NCBI RefSeq assembly: GCF_000002995.4
Contig: NW_025062479.1
Coordinates: 18,844,721-18,908,720, forward strand
Direction of reading: 5' to 3'
DNA from: Brugia malayi
Taxonomy: Eukaryota; Nematoda; Chromadorea; Rhabditida; Onchocercidae
DNA length: 64,000 bases
The notes under the pieces are model-generated. The model did not search any database, was not told the origin of the DNA, and saw only the letters and a list, made by a program, of their open reading frames with translations. The translations under genes and the position numbers were made by a program. Positions 12,950 through 30,750 of the stretch are shown piece by piece; position 1 is the first letter of the stretch; every line of letters starts with the position of its first letter.

Positions 12950-14879
12950 AGTTTGTAGTGGAAGGCAGATGAGCCGAGAAATGTAGGGTTGGACTGGGCT
13001 AGCACTGGTATTAAAAGAGGCCAAAAGATGGAAGAGTTAGACCTAGTTAGTAGTCATCTGTTGATGCCTCTGTCCCATCCATCTAGTAGCTTCTTCATCA
13101 CTCGCTGTCCCCTGTTGCGGTTGGTCTCTTTTTCTCGAGGCCTAAGTGAAGCATCCTCTGACAGACTATTATCCTCAATTCACTCGACATATTAGTCCTG
13201 CTGCTACTGGATTGAAGCAACGAGGCTCGATTTCTATTCGCTCTCCTCCACAGATTCACTGCAAAAATCGACATCAGAAAAGACATCAGACAGCAGCATT
13301 TTAAAGAAATGCAAAATTTGCTTAGTATTTTTTGGGAGCGTAAGTTGTTCTGTGTCACATTCACAACTTCAGAATGTTTAATGAGAGTTCTGAGGATGTC
13401 GCCGAAATGGTCATCCTCTTTCCTATTTCCCATGTTTAATACAATTTAGTCATTTTCATTTCAGACTGATGCGTACATTCACATATATGTAATGCATAGA
13501 AATAGTATATATATATATATATACGAGAAAAAATGGTCCTGATGAAAAGGCTAAGTAATGTTTAATCCCAAATGAAACTACCCAATGTTGTCATTAACCG
13601 AAAAATCCATCTCTAGACCGGAAAAGCTGTCATTACTACCATCACAGTGACGGTAACAGGAAAGGTATTGTTCTGACTGATTTTCGCGTTTTATGCTTGG
13701 AAAATTAGATTTTGACATAATAACATATGTATATACAGAACAAGATAGATGAGATAGATCAGAGCAAGCATAAATAACCATTAATGACCACGGATTGAAT
13801 CTTTCATAGTTCCTGTACACTGTCCATCAGATATAAAACGGAAAAGTGGAGCGATCTCCTCTATACTTGAAATAGATAAAACGAAGCTATTTCTATAGTT
13901 TTGGTAAAAGATAATAAATAATCCTATAAGAATTGGTTGAAGGAAGAGATAAGATAGTGATAGTGAAGCTGGATTCGTGTGGGTATGTGAGACACACAGG
14001 GAGTCCATATAATAATCTTGAGTTAAAATTGGACAAATGCTTGGTTATGTTTTTGAATCATACTACAGTAATGATATGAGGGATTAAAGACACCATCTGA
14101 ACAGCAGCATTACTGCTGCATGCTGCAACTGCAGACATATGGTAGCAAAATTTAGAAAATACCAACAGGAAGCTTTGTAAAGAAGTTGAACTGATGATGG
14201 TAACGAATGACCAAAATGGATTAGTGAAGTAAGTATGTAGGCTTTCAATTGTTTCAAACACCTACTAAAGATTGAACTTTTTCTAAATTATTTTTCCGTA
14301 ACAGCAGTGAAACACTCAGTGTTTAAGCAGTTGTCAATGAAAAGCACAGTAATGATGCAAACAATTTCAAAGTAAGGTTTCTCTCTGTACTGCATCAGAT
14401 ATAATGTAGTTCATTATTCATCTCATCCTACTGTGATTAGTCATTCCCATTTGTAAACAATATATTCTGCAAGGTTAATTTTGCTCAGAAACCCAACTCA
14501 TGCAATGTAATATGCTTATTTTTTATTCATCACAATAACGTTCAAAATTAATTAAATCAGAACACATAAAATCAATGTGATCAAGTGTAGAAATTATAAA
14601 AATTTCGGGATACGATCATTATTGATAACTAGTTCAATATTAATATGCTAAAGTCTCCAACAACATAAAAGTTATAAAGTATTTTTGGGCTCCATTTAAT
14701 GATATATACAAATTAGGGAAATCCGGAACACTATCCTCTCGGTATAAAACAATGATATGAAGCTACGTAAAAATATTCTTTTTAAAAGAAAAAATTATTG
14801 AAAGAAAAGTTGGAAGCTGAAGAGAAGCCGCCATACAAGGACTACTTTAATTCATATTTGGCTCGATGAATTTTAAATA

Positions 14880-16962
14880 TTAGTACTTTCGGTGAAACCT
14901 ATAAGGCACCTGAAAACAATTATTGTATTGATGAGAAAGAGCAATATTTTTTAATTGCAAAAAACAACGAATAATTCCAGTCTAGAAGAAATTACTGAAA
15001 AAAAAATAAATACTAAGATTACCTGACTATAGCAATAAGCTAGAAGACGATTGATATGCGCATCATACTCTTCGCGGCGTCGCTTTTTTTTCTCTTGAAA
15101 TTCTCTCGTTTTAGAAATGCGTCTATAAGATATTTTAAGCAGTTACTATATAATAGCAGATTATACATTTTGCTTTAAAAAATGACATTATCTTCACCTG
15201 ATCGTTTCGTGCTCCATCGCCTGAGGCGGGAATGCGCAAATTTCTCGATCCATTAAACTAAGCACCTGAACAGCATTTTGATTTACTGTATGTCCAGCAA
15301 GTAACTGTTTTGCAACTTTACGTTTTGCAGCTGCAAGTTCTTTACGGCACATTGACGCTTCTTGGATAAGAATTTGACGTTCGGTACTTCGTCTTATGAA
15401 TGCTTCCTTTCGCTTTTGCTGTATTTGCTAAAAATGAAGAGAATTTTCATTTAAAACTGCAGAACGATATGTAATAATATTAGTAAATTCGTTTCAATCC
15501 ATAAATGATTTGCTGAAATCTATCAAGATCTCGACCTCATGATGTATAGAAAGGATAGCTTTCTCGATAAAAGCCAACATTTGGGAAGAGTGAAATGAGT
15601 TGTCCTGATTCTGAATGTTCCTTTTAAAACAACCTACATTAAGTGGTGGAGGTACCGATGATTTCGTCTCTCCATTTCTGTCAATAAATAACCAAAATCT
15701 ACTGAGTCTCATCGATCCTGACTTCTCGGAATGTTGTGATTTTGTAGTAAAAGATAATTGTGAGGTGTTTGCTTTACTGTTCAGTGGATCAGCACACTGC
15801 AAGAAAACAACACGGACTGCAAGAAAATTAAGAAGTTTCGCCTAAAAAACAGTTTGAATGACTGGGATTGTTGCATTCAGCATTCAGATTTGAGCTTCTG
15901 TGCTTGTCTTGCCCAGATAAAATTGACATATAATGTTTTGAAATTAAACACCATCAACAGAAATAAAAATCCGAACTAGAAATGTGAAAAAATTGAACCA
16001 ATCACAGGAAAACTCTGAAAAGGCAGAAAACTTTCTAAAGTTGACATGTAAAAGCTTGGAAGCTTAAAACAAAAGAGTCGTGAAGAACTAACATGTGACA
16101 AATTGATTTTATCATCACTTGCAGCAATGTCTGCATCTTGCACATTACGAACTGAATTGACCGCATAATCGATGACTTGATGAGAAGAATCAGTAGAATT
16201 AGGATTCCTACCGTTTTCCAGTAAACTCTGAAAAATAACTGCTGAAGCATTTTAGAAATTAATAAAGCCGAACTTCAATCATCTGGCTTAAAGTAATGAA
16301 ACAGAAGTAGTTGGATGTCCACAGAAACAGAACACTATTCCATTTTTTTTTTGAATATTCAGGAGACATACTCTGTGTGTTTTGTCGGCAATAGATAAAT
16401 CACGGTCCAGACGTGAGCAGTGTGATCTAAATGAGACAGTAATCACGTATCTGATATTAATAGACTCAACAATCAGCAGAGCAATTTAGATAACAAGAAT
16501 TACGGCTTTAGAAAGCAAACTGAAATAGAGCAAAATATTAATACAAATATATTTGGACATGTCTACATTGAGTTGAAACCCAAGACTACCGAAGAACTGC
16601 TGAGGGACACCATTTACGTAATTTTACTTGGTTTTGGATTCTTCAGTGAATTTCTCCAATTCATCTGAGCAGTGAATATTAAAAACCCACCAAGAATCAA
16701 AATTAGCTGCACTCATATATGAATGTTCTTAATGATGGATAGTTACTTATATATCCTTAATGTAAAATGAATATATTACATACAAATTTTGTTCCTTCTT
16801 TTCCATAACTTCTTTGGTAAGAAGGGCAGCAAGTCTTGCTTCAGCTGTAATCCGTCGTTTCCGTTCTGACAGTGCTTTTCGTTGTTCAACTAGATAAAGC
16901 TGTCGAAGTTTACGATTATCTGCCAGCAAATGCGTAACCAAATCAGTTTCCTCAGCAAGCAT
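14880..16962 (-). CDS. coiled-coil protein, possible ALMS-motif (centriole/cilium type), 6 exons
   Basis: Predicted exons on the minus strand: 16962 to about 16784, about 16227-16093, 15796-15536, 15427-15198, 15122-15023, 14909-14880; phases agree from exon 2 on. The exon 1/2 join has two workable solutions (donor GTATGT at 16783 or GTAATA at 16779). About 310 residues. Exon 1 is a charged helix (LLADNRKLRQLYLVEQRKAL). Exons 2-3 are Ser/Asn-rich. Exons 4-5 hold KRKEAFIRRSTERQILIQ and, nearer the end, KKKRRREEYDAHINRLLAY. The first resembles the FIxRSxxRxxxL core of the ALMS motif found at the C-termini of ALMS1, CEP295 and C10orf90, and the C-terminal position also fits. The start ATG lies two bases after a TTTCAG acceptor, which suggests spliced-leader trans-splicing. 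Family assignment is tentative; another conserved coiled-coil family is possible. Confidence 0.55.
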
Positions 16963-17809
16963 TGCTGAAATTAGAAATCTGAATTTCCTGAAAGCAACTG
17001 ATAATTGTTTGCTTGATGGACTGGTTACATATGGTTATTTACACCATACATTTTACGTGTACGACTGCGTGAGAAAGCACATGACTGTAACGAGTAGGGA
17101 AGCAGGGAATCATAGAAGAGACAGATTAATGCGTTCAATGCAGCAATCTCGAGCATTAATGAAAAGCTGTCCTTTATTGGAAAGGATACTACTCCAGTGA
17201 TAGAGAGTGAAAAAAATGAGGAGAGGTATGGTCCTGTTCATCCTTAGAGCAAAGTTAGGTTCATACTCAGGTTGCGAGAGAACGATACTATTTACCACTG
17301 CTTTTGAAGTTTGGTGGCTGTGAGAGGGCTTATTTTTGTTAATTACTTTGTCTTTTTTGTCTAGATATTAACTCCTAATTAAAAATGTTAGTTGTGGAGT
17401 GATAGGAAGTTGTTTATTTACACATATTGTCCGCACAACTTCTGAGTTTTAACATTTGTTTTCAGTACCGAAGTTATTGTCACAATTAAAATAAACAAAC
17501 ACCACTTCAACTACAATTAGGTACTTACTGTTATAAGAAAAATAAAGGTTTCGTTAAGTTATTCCGCATAGTTTCTTCCACTAACACTTTCTTTATCTTT
17601 ACCTTTCGTTAGTGTGTTCCTCCAACTTCTCGGTCTGAATTCTGAGTGTTCCCGATCCCTTGTTAACTTAAGTATATGCAAAGTTGTCACTTGATATGAA
17701 CTTTGGAAAAAAGTGCTCATCCTTTGACTGAATCTCGAATTCAAAATCCTGATTACACTTAGTATTTTACAGACTTATCGCTTGCATATTCATAAGTGAC
17801 ATCACGAAA
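16963..17809. promoter_or_regulatory. divergent intergenic region between the coiled-coil gene and wdr70
   Basis: These 850 bp separate two genes transcribed away from each other, so both promoters should lie here. Orphan splice acceptors abut both starts: TTTCAG at 16965-16970 on the minus strand, and TTTTACAG ending at 17772 on the plus strand, 37 bases before the wdr70 ATG. This is as expected for spliced-leader addition. No TATA-type element stands out. Confidence 0.5.
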
Positions 17810-20800
17810 ATGTATGAACAAAACGAAGAAAAAGGTAATTTCGCCATCTTTTTACATATCCACTTAGTTCTTGATTTTTTGAGGAAATGGGCTACTATCT
17901 TATTAAAATTATTTGCTGTTTGTTTAATATTTTTTTACTGGTTCTACGAAGATTAAATAACCAAGTAGTATTTTTTTAGAGGACGATAGCAAAACTACGG
18001 AAAGCAACGAGGAAACTAAAACTCGACAACAAAAAAATGCTGCAAAGAAAGCTCGACAGTTCAGTTTCGAGACGATGTTCACGGAAGTCATGCAAAGCGC
18101 TCTCACGCGAACAACTGAAACCTTCGGTAAAGAAGGCGTCGAAAAAACAGCCGACGATAACAAACGTTTTCATCGAGAGCAGTCCAAGTCTATCAGAGAA
18201 CATCACTATGTTTGTTTCTTTGTTTGTTTGCTTTTTTTTTTTTTCACCTATTCATTTATTTTGTACGCCTGCCATACCATGGGACAGTGAAAGGCAGTAT
18301 GTAATTTATAGGAGTGATCGTTCTGTTCTCAATGAAATGTACAAACATTTTGAGATATTCTAGTCTTGGAAGTATTTTTGAGTAGAATTATAAATAATTT
18401 TGGGTAGAATTATAAAATCTTCGTTAAATATTTCTTCCATTTCATTTCTGTTTGGCTGTTATGATTTGCTGAAAGTCTTCAATTTAACATATGTCGTTAG
18501 TAACACTGGCAAAATTGCGTTAGCGATTATGTGATGATAATGATAAGCATATGGTAGATGTGTAGATCTTGTGCCTGCGGTCGACAAGCATTTTGTTAGT
18601 GTTAAAATTTCTTTCCTTAACAATGGTTTTTGAACAGTTAGACCTCATGTTTCATTTGTTTGCTCTGGCTTCATTTCATTATTAAACATTATCTTTATTT
18701 AATCATAATCGTACTTTTGTGATAAAGTTTGTGTCAGATTTATCCAATAACATTCATCTGTAGTCGATCCTTCTACCGTTCGCATCCATTAATAGTACTT
18801 TTGAACTTCTAGTAAAATTGTTTCAGGCTTTTGATGAATTTGTAAGCTCTTCGTTGTCAAAACCAGCTGGAACATCAGTTGAAGGTATTTTCCACTTTAA
18901 ATTGAAGAAAAATTTCGTAAAAATAGGTATGTTTTTAATTTGCATAACATAATGAAGTTTAGATCAAATTAAATGTTTATGCAATTTCCACTTACTGCTT
19001 GTTTCAGATTTAGAAAGTGACGATGATTTTGGAGAATTTTTTGTCCCATTACCTGAAGGCTTTGTGCCAGATAAAAAAATATTCGAGACAAAAAAAACCA
19101 CGGACTGCGATGGTGATGATGATGAATTCGATGATTTGGATGATGGAGTAAGTGCGCAGGTCTCAAAGTGATTTTGTGTTTAACAATTCAGGAAATAGCC
19201 TGGTTTTTATAATAATTTAATTACACTAATTGTTTACTGTAAATTTTCGATTTTCGATTTGCGTATCATATTAAATACATTAATTGTTTAAAAAATCCTT
19301 TAACTTTGTCATTTTAGGTTCCTGTTGTTGACTTAATACCTGCTGCTTCAGAAGCACAGTTGCGTCATGGGAAGAAACCGGTTAGATTCATTTTGTATTC
19401 TGATTGTCTATACTAATTCTGTATGGACGTGATTATTTAATTTAGGAAAAAATTTCAGGTGTCGGCACTGGCGTTTGATCATCAAGGTACGAAATTTGCT
19501 AGTGGTGGATATGATTACACTGTGAATTTATTTGAATTTCAGAAGATGGATTTAAGTTTACGATCTTCACGTGAGCTTATGCCTTGTGAAAGGTGGATTC
19601 TTTTTGGATTTTTATTTGTTGTTATGCGTTTAATTTGCTCTTAATTTTTTTTAGTGCAAGCTTTTTGATCCGGTTTATATTTAATTGTATGCATTTTTCT
19701 TTTTCCAGTTTTGTCTTGTTTCAGTCATATCATCAATGGATTAGCGTTTAGTTCGAACGGTGAAAAGTTGCTAGTTGCTAGTGGTCATGCACAAATTCGT
19801 ATCCTAGATCGACAGGGTAAACAATGGGCTGAAACTGTTCGTGGTAGGTTGAATACCTAGTCACAAAGTACTTCCAAATATGTAAAATTATTTTCGTTTG
19901 AAAACAGCATATTTCTTTCGTCATCATATTGATATGTTCTGTAGGTGATCAATATTTGGTTGATTTGTCTAATACCAAAGGACACTCAGGATCTGTCAAT
20001 TCTTGCTGTTGGCATCCAGTTGTGAAAACAGAATTCTTGTCTTGCGCTAATGATGGGTAAATTTTTCCCTCAAAAAGCGAACAACTTTGAACATTTCAGT
20101 CTTCATGTTTCTAATGATTCAAAATTTAGATTAGTATTTCTCCGGACTGCTTCCTAGATCGTTATATTTCTTGCGGTCGAATTAGACTGCTGGAAAAAAG
20201 ATTTAAATACTCAAAACTTGTTCTCTGTTGCATAAAAAATAATTGTGTGGATCTATGGCAGCTTTTTTCTAGAACAAATTCCTGGACCAAAAAAATCAAA
20301 TCAAGTTAATTAACTAATGTCCAAAAAAGCTGGACTAAATATCATTATTATCTTTAATTGAGCAGCATAGGTGTACAAAGTAAATGTTTCTCTGATATTT
20401 TGTGTAATATTAGTTATGAAATAGCTGTTATTAGTCTTAAACAAACGAGATTTAGTTAAGCACTTGTTTCATTTATTTGTGTCTTCAATGGTTCCAGTTG
20501 TTTTAGTCAGATTCGAAATAGTTTAAAGTCATGTGCATGAGTTTGTAAGTTGGATTGTGGGATTTTGAAATTGGAAATTTCAGAACTTTGAGAATTTGGT
20601 CTACAGATGATTACAAAGAAATCACACATTGTATCAATAAGCAGCGTAAAGTAATCAAAACAAAAAGTGCTAGTGGCAAAAGAACTATACCGACGACATG
20701 TTGTTATTCTCGAGATGGGAAATATATTGCGGCTGGATGTGATGATGGATCTATACAAATATGGAAGCATGGAAATCTTTATGTCAGCGTTAAAAGTTAA

Positions 20801-22496
20801 ATGAAGTTATATACTTTTAACGCATAATACTTGACTCAGAAAACTAATTGTACAAATTTTTCATTGTCGTAAAATTATTTTATTATTGCAGGTTAATACC
20901 GCGTATTTGAATAGAACAGCTCATACCGCATCGGTTACTTCATTGCAATTTTCACCAAACAGTAAACAAATTCTCTCAAGATCACGTAAAATATTCCTGA
21001 TTTTCTTGGCGACACTTTTTAAATGTTTACGATTCTATAGATACAAGAAACATTTTGCAGTTGATGGCACGTTAAAGTTATGGCAACTTGAAGCATTTAA
21101 TAAACCATGCCATATTGTGGAGGATTTGAAAAATGAATTTATAAGGTAATCTTGAAGGAATTCTTCCAATATTTCAGTAGATTATCGCTACGTGTGGGTA
21201 TTCGCACGTGCAGTGATTTATTTTATGTAATGTTTTTTGCAATACAGTAGATCATGTAATAAATTATTTTGGTCTAGATTTTGTGAAGATGCTAATAATG
21301 AAACTTCAATTTTTTTTTTTTTTTTTTTTACAGCACAGACTGCGGTTTTGCGCCTCATGGTGAAATGGTCTATACTGGTACTTCTTTTGATGATAAGAAT
21401 GGATCTGATGGAGTGCTCGCTTTTTTTGATTCGAAATCCTTCGATCTTATTTATCGAATCACGTACCCAAATTTAGTTGGTTCTTCATTAATTATATTTA
21501 GATTACGTAGTCTAAGAAAAATAACTTACTATATTCTATATTATATAAATCATTATTGCAACATCTGTAGATTTTTTTCAGAGTTGTATTAGGATCTCTT
21601 GGCAGCCAAAAATTAATCAAATACTTGTTGGTTTGAGTGATGGTTCACTCCGATTGTATTATGATCCTGTAAGCAGTTTAAGAGGTGCTTTACTTTGTGT
21701 TTCACGGCCACTGAGAAGGGCTCGTCAACAGGAAGTAATTCGTGAAGAATTAGTGCTATCACGTAAGTTTCTTCATTTTCGTGAATGCATTATATTTCAG
21801 AATGAATGATCCATGTACATCAGTGGAATAATTCATGGCAGTTTTCAGCACTGACCTTAGAAATGTTCCAACCAAGAGGTGAGGAAGGTGAGGAAAAGGA
21901 AGTTACAACTTGGCGACTGAAGAAATATTTGCGTATGATGGACAACAGATTGCGTCCTGACTTCCGAAAGCCTGCTGATATGCCGATGAGTGGACCAAGT
22001 TAGTAGAATTATTGTTTAAGTTGATGGAGCTTCATCATTACACATTTGGCTTTCCCAGCTTGGCTTTACATTAAACTAATCTGTTTTTGTTCACAAGTAA
22101 TATTAATTTGAAACAATTTCATTTTAACTAGGTTTTATTTTTAGGTTCGGGTGGTCGAGTAGCTGCTTCAGGTGGAACATTGCATTCGTATATCGCTAAA
22201 CAAGTAGGTACAAAAAGGAATCGTGATTTCCTTGCGGATACTGATGTCCGTGCTTCTATTTTACGTCATGCTGAAGAGGTTCGCTGTTTCATATATGTCC
22301 CGTTGTAATCTCCTCTCCTGTCGGTGTCATTAATGGTATGTTTTATTTACAGGCGGAGAAAAACCCATACTATGTCACGAAGGCATATCTGAAAAATCAA
22401 CCAGTTACAATTTTTCAAGAAAAGACAACCGCCCCAGAAGAGGAAGAAGAAATTGATAAAGAACTAGAACCACTGTATAAGATTTCAAAAAAGTAA
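17810..22496 (+). CDS. wdr70: WDR70-family WD40 repeat protein, 16 exons
   Basis: Homologue of human WDR70 (gastrulation-defective 1 homologue), a nuclear WD40 scaffold linked in fungi and vertebrates to histone H2B ubiquitination and DNA repair. Exons: 17810-17834, 17980-18209, 18827-18884, 19008-19147, 19318-19380, 19459-19592, 19725-19843, 19945-20056, 20584-20788, 20892-20985, 21061-21145, 21334-21475, 21582-21762, 21849-21998, 22145-22278, 22353-22496. Every junction keeps phase and gives about 671 residues (human about 654). Landmarks in order: [19 protein letters not shown] (family N-terminal block); an acidic linker; [20 protein letters not shown] (first blade); [73 protein letters not shown]; and the conserved C-terminal [10 protein letters not shown]. 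Exon 14 uses the second of two nearby AGs, because the first gives an immediate stop. Exon 9 could end at 20782 instead of 20788. Confidence 0.92.
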
Positions 22497-22531
22497 CTCG
22501 AAACTGCTTGCTTTGTATTTTTATTAGATTT

Positions 22532-22537
22532 AATAAA
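22532..22537 (+). terminator. AATAAA polyadenylation signal of wdr70
   Basis: Canonical AATAAA 36 bases past the wdr70 stop codon, within an AT-rich stretch. Confidence 0.6.
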
Positions 22538-23108
22538 AGGATACTCTTGAGTATTGTCTTTTTGCTTTCAAAGAATAAGAATGAAATTTCATATTTCTAC
22601 TTTTTTCAAATTTCTTTTTTAAAGATTGTTTTCTTTCAGTTTTTAAGTGTTCGTTTTGTCTGACAAAATTGTCTTTTCTTTCTGTGTGTTGTCGGAGAAT
22701 TAGAATAATGGGAATTTTGAAATCAATGAGAGTTATATACAAAGTTATGATTAAATTGGTTCCTTTTTGATTTTTTTTTCTTGATAATCGGAATTTTAAA
22801 GGAATAATTTTCAAAAGAACATTTAGCAAAACTTCATTACGGAATGTCCTGTACTTATCGCTGCAGTTTAATAAACTTTGTGTAGTTAGATATGTTTTGT
22901 TTAACGGAGTATATAAAAAAGTATACACATGAAGCAAGAAAGTAAGCGAATTTTATTGAATTAATGTAGTTGTGTAAAATTAGAGCTGAAGAAATGACAT
23001 CAGAGAGTGGTTACTTATCAGAGATTACCATATAATTAATGTTGAACAAAATCAGACTTAGCTGGTAACGGTGTAAAAATCGAGTTAACTGTTCTAGAGA
23101 GCGGGAAT

Positions 23109-23119
23109 TTTATTTCCAG
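23109..23119 (+). promoter_or_regulatory. candidate spliced-leader acceptor of cdk-8
   Basis: TTTATTTCCAG lies 77 bases upstream of the cdk-8 ATG with no obvious upstream donor. It is about 620 bp past the wdr70 stop, so wdr70 and cdk-8 could be co-transcribed as a nematode operon, but independent promoters are equally possible. Confidence 0.4.
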
Positions 23120-23196
23120 GCAGTTTCTGGTTCATAATAGAATTTTTATCAAAGAAATGCTATGGCTTTGTGGAATATAAATATGTGGGTAATGTC

Positions 23197-27797
<4,601 letters not shown>

Positions 27798-30750
27798 CGC
27801 CACAACGATATAGTTGATTCAAGGTATTATCACTGCTTTGTGTGATGCAGTTAATTAGTTTAAAATATGAATCTGATATTGAACACTGTTTCTTAAATTC
27901 CCATTATGTTCTAAGGGTAGAGAATGTGAATGAAATCACAATTCAAAAGCACTCTCAACTAGTGTTTATGTTCAAAGCGATATGGCTGTTTAGCAAAGCG
28001 AATTAATAGTATGCTGTATTGCTTTCTCTGCCATGTATGTGAATTGATTGGGATATGAATGATTCTGGTACTTTCGCTCTTTTGTTTCTCTGTGTATTTG
28101 TAGCTGACTCAAAAGAGTTTTTCTTCCTTTTATAGCACTTCTTTTGTACAATTCAAAACAAAATTATGATCATCAAAGCTTATGCAGTATTGCTTTTTTT
28201 TGGCTACCTCGATAAATTTTTCATATTGATTTCTACAAGACCAAGTGGAACTTGACAAGGTGCGAAGCAACTCATGTTGAACTGTTTTTATTTATTAGTC
28301 GACATGAGTTGTTTATATAACTAGACTATGTTATCATGTCATGTTACATATATAATTTACCTTAAATATTATCTGAAAAGATTATGTTAGAATGATCAGT
28401 GCTGAACTAGAAAAAAACTCGTGATAATATGGAATCCTTATGCAGGAACTCTTGATACTGCGAGTAAAATACTTTATGAAATATTGAGGTCACTTGGAAG
28501 TAGTGAATTAGGTTATTAAACATATTACACATTCGTTAAAGCCAAAGATATGAAATGAAATATGTGGAACTAAGGCAATCAGAAAAGAGAAACCAAGAAC
28601 TTAAATGTTAAACAACTCAATATGTCCCTTCAAAGCAGTGATAATTTTTCACTAGTAAATGCTGCAAACCACATATCTGACATATTGTTAGGTCAGTGTT
28701 CAAAGGTTCAATTTCTTGCATACTGTGAAATCGTTCACGAGTAAATCGCTACATTACTTGAAGTAAATGGGTATAAATATATTTTAAAATTTAAATAAGT
28801 GGAGAAAGCCTAGTGTGCTGTACTGTGCTCCCTCCTGAACTGAAATCCTTTTTTGGAAACCTTATTATAATTTTGATTCGATTGTGGGCAACACATTTAT
28901 TTACGTTTCTGATACTCTCTAATTCAGGGAAGCAGCATTTTCAAATAATATTTGGAACGAGTATGCTGTTCTTATCAAATTGCTACTGATTTGATTTTGT
29001 GAACGATAAGTGAGGAATGCTAAAAGTGGTGTCTACTGTAATTACAAACAGGATTTAAAGAAATCGTTCTAAAGTTAAAGTCGCGTGTAACGGTGATGCA
29101 GTTTTACCTAGTGGCATAGCTGTTGCTTTTCAAACCGTATAAGCAGATATTTTTAAATGTAGGAAGGGTGGAATTTTATTCATTTCTGGTCACTTCATGT
29201 TACATATGTAGCTTTTAATAACCATATAATATTTTTATCTGTACATTTCATAATTTACTCGAAGAGCTTGTTGTAGTTTATACTGCTCATTTGCATTCAT
29301 TTCTTTTTTTTATTTCTTTGTTAAGAAGCAGTGTTAATAGTCCTTTGAATTGAGTTTCTTTGAGTTTAAATAGTGATATTATGTACTACTTTTTAACCCT
29401 CCTAATTTTTCTTATGTTTTGTTTTTTTCTTTTTTTTTGTAAGCTATGCTAAAATCCTATATTTGGTTAATATCGATATATAGTTTTTGGTTAATATGGA
29501 TATATGATTTGATCAATATGGAAAGGGTTTTCTTATGAAAATGGAGAAAATTGAAAACTTGTACTCTTATTAAGCCGAAATTTTAACTACCCGTAGATTG
29601 TAATAGCTATCTCTTTTTTCACTTCTTCCTTGGCTGTCTATTTTGTCTCTCTTGTCTTTATTTCTTATACTCTTTATTGTTTGCATCGAGAAATTATTTT
29701 TATTTAAGTTATCCTATACTCTTTTTGCCTTATACTTCCTTTTACATTTCTCTCATTCTTACATTTGAATGATCACATATTTTTTATATATGTTATGCAG
29801 AAGACACTGCAACTTGTTTAATACTTGCTGATCCCACCGAGACTTTCATATGAGAAATGGAAAAGCAAACGGAAAAGGGAGAAATGGAAAAAGGGAGTGT
29901 GATATTTGTATCGAAATCTGGAATTAATCGTTTTCATCTTCAAAGTGCAAGAATGTATTCTGCTCCTCGTTCTCTTTTCTTTGTTGTCTACTGTGATCAT
30001 GATTCGTTCTACTTTTTGGTCATACTTTTCCAATAAGTCCAATAAATCCTTGGGACAACGACTAATAGAAATTTCTGAATGCAATGTCCATCGTTTTTAA
30101 AAAAGAAAATCAGTACGGTATTATTAGCATCACACTGAGGGCAAATTTTTGATAAAATTAATTGTTGAATTTAACCCCTGACAGATGAAATCTCACTTTT
30201 CATTAAATTTGAAAATTTAATAAAGGTAGAGGGATGTTTGTGGAAAATCAAAATCGATTGAAGGAAAAGTATTATGCGAAATTTCATGATGCACTATCAG
30301 GCAGCTGTACTAGCAAAAAAATGGAATATAAAGATGTCCAGTTGAAAATGCATTTAATACGTCTCATAGATTTGCATCTATCGTTTCCTTCTCAATTTTG
30401 TATTCGAGCAGTTTGCGTTCTTTACTGTCTTAATTTGTAAGACATATCAACAAAATTGTCACCGATAAGGGTACTTTCTAAAACTGTCATTTTAGACTCT
30501 TTTGTTCCAAATGAATTAAAAAACTTTCATTTGTTACTTTCATGAAACGTTAATGAGATCACAGAAATCTTTGTTTGAAGCTGTTTTGAAGATTCGTCAA
30601 AACAAATATAGTGCATAATGTTTAGTTTTAACAGAAAAAATTTTTTAAAAGTGAAGCTAATATGATGAGCAGTGTGTTCCTTATAACAACGATTCATGAG
30701 TTATGTTTAAATTAGAAGTTTGAGTGGAGGATCAAAGCGTTAAGAGAAAA
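27798..30750. other. cdk-8 3' flank, no recognisable gene
   Basis: T-rich sequence with frequent stops. Short open frames (29906-30100, 30234-30440) lack motifs and splice context. Part of it is likely the cdk-8 3' UTR. Confidence 0.55.

Larger units (their letters stand above)
6598..14879. other. 8.3 kb without a recognisable gene (nlf-1 upstream region)
   Basis: Nothing here reads as a conserved protein. Short open frames cluster at 11.86-14.26 kb on the minus strand (for example 13098-13433, 111 codons, starting MGNRKEDDHFGD), where the sequence is slightly less AT-rich, but they lack motifs and consistent splice structure. Simple repeats are listed separately. Because it lies 5' of nlf-1, a neuronal gene, it may hold distant regulatory sequence; that is inference from position only. 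Confidence 0.55.

Noticed and set aside
13098..13433. 111-codon minus-strand frame starting MGNRKEDDHFGD
   Set aside because: No motif, no splice structure and a dinucleotide composition like the surroundings; kept as unannotated.
15797..15845. Plus-strand gene opposite the coiled-coil gene (frame 15615-15845)
   Set aside because: It lies antisense to exon 3 of the minus-strand gene, whose exon phases are consistent.
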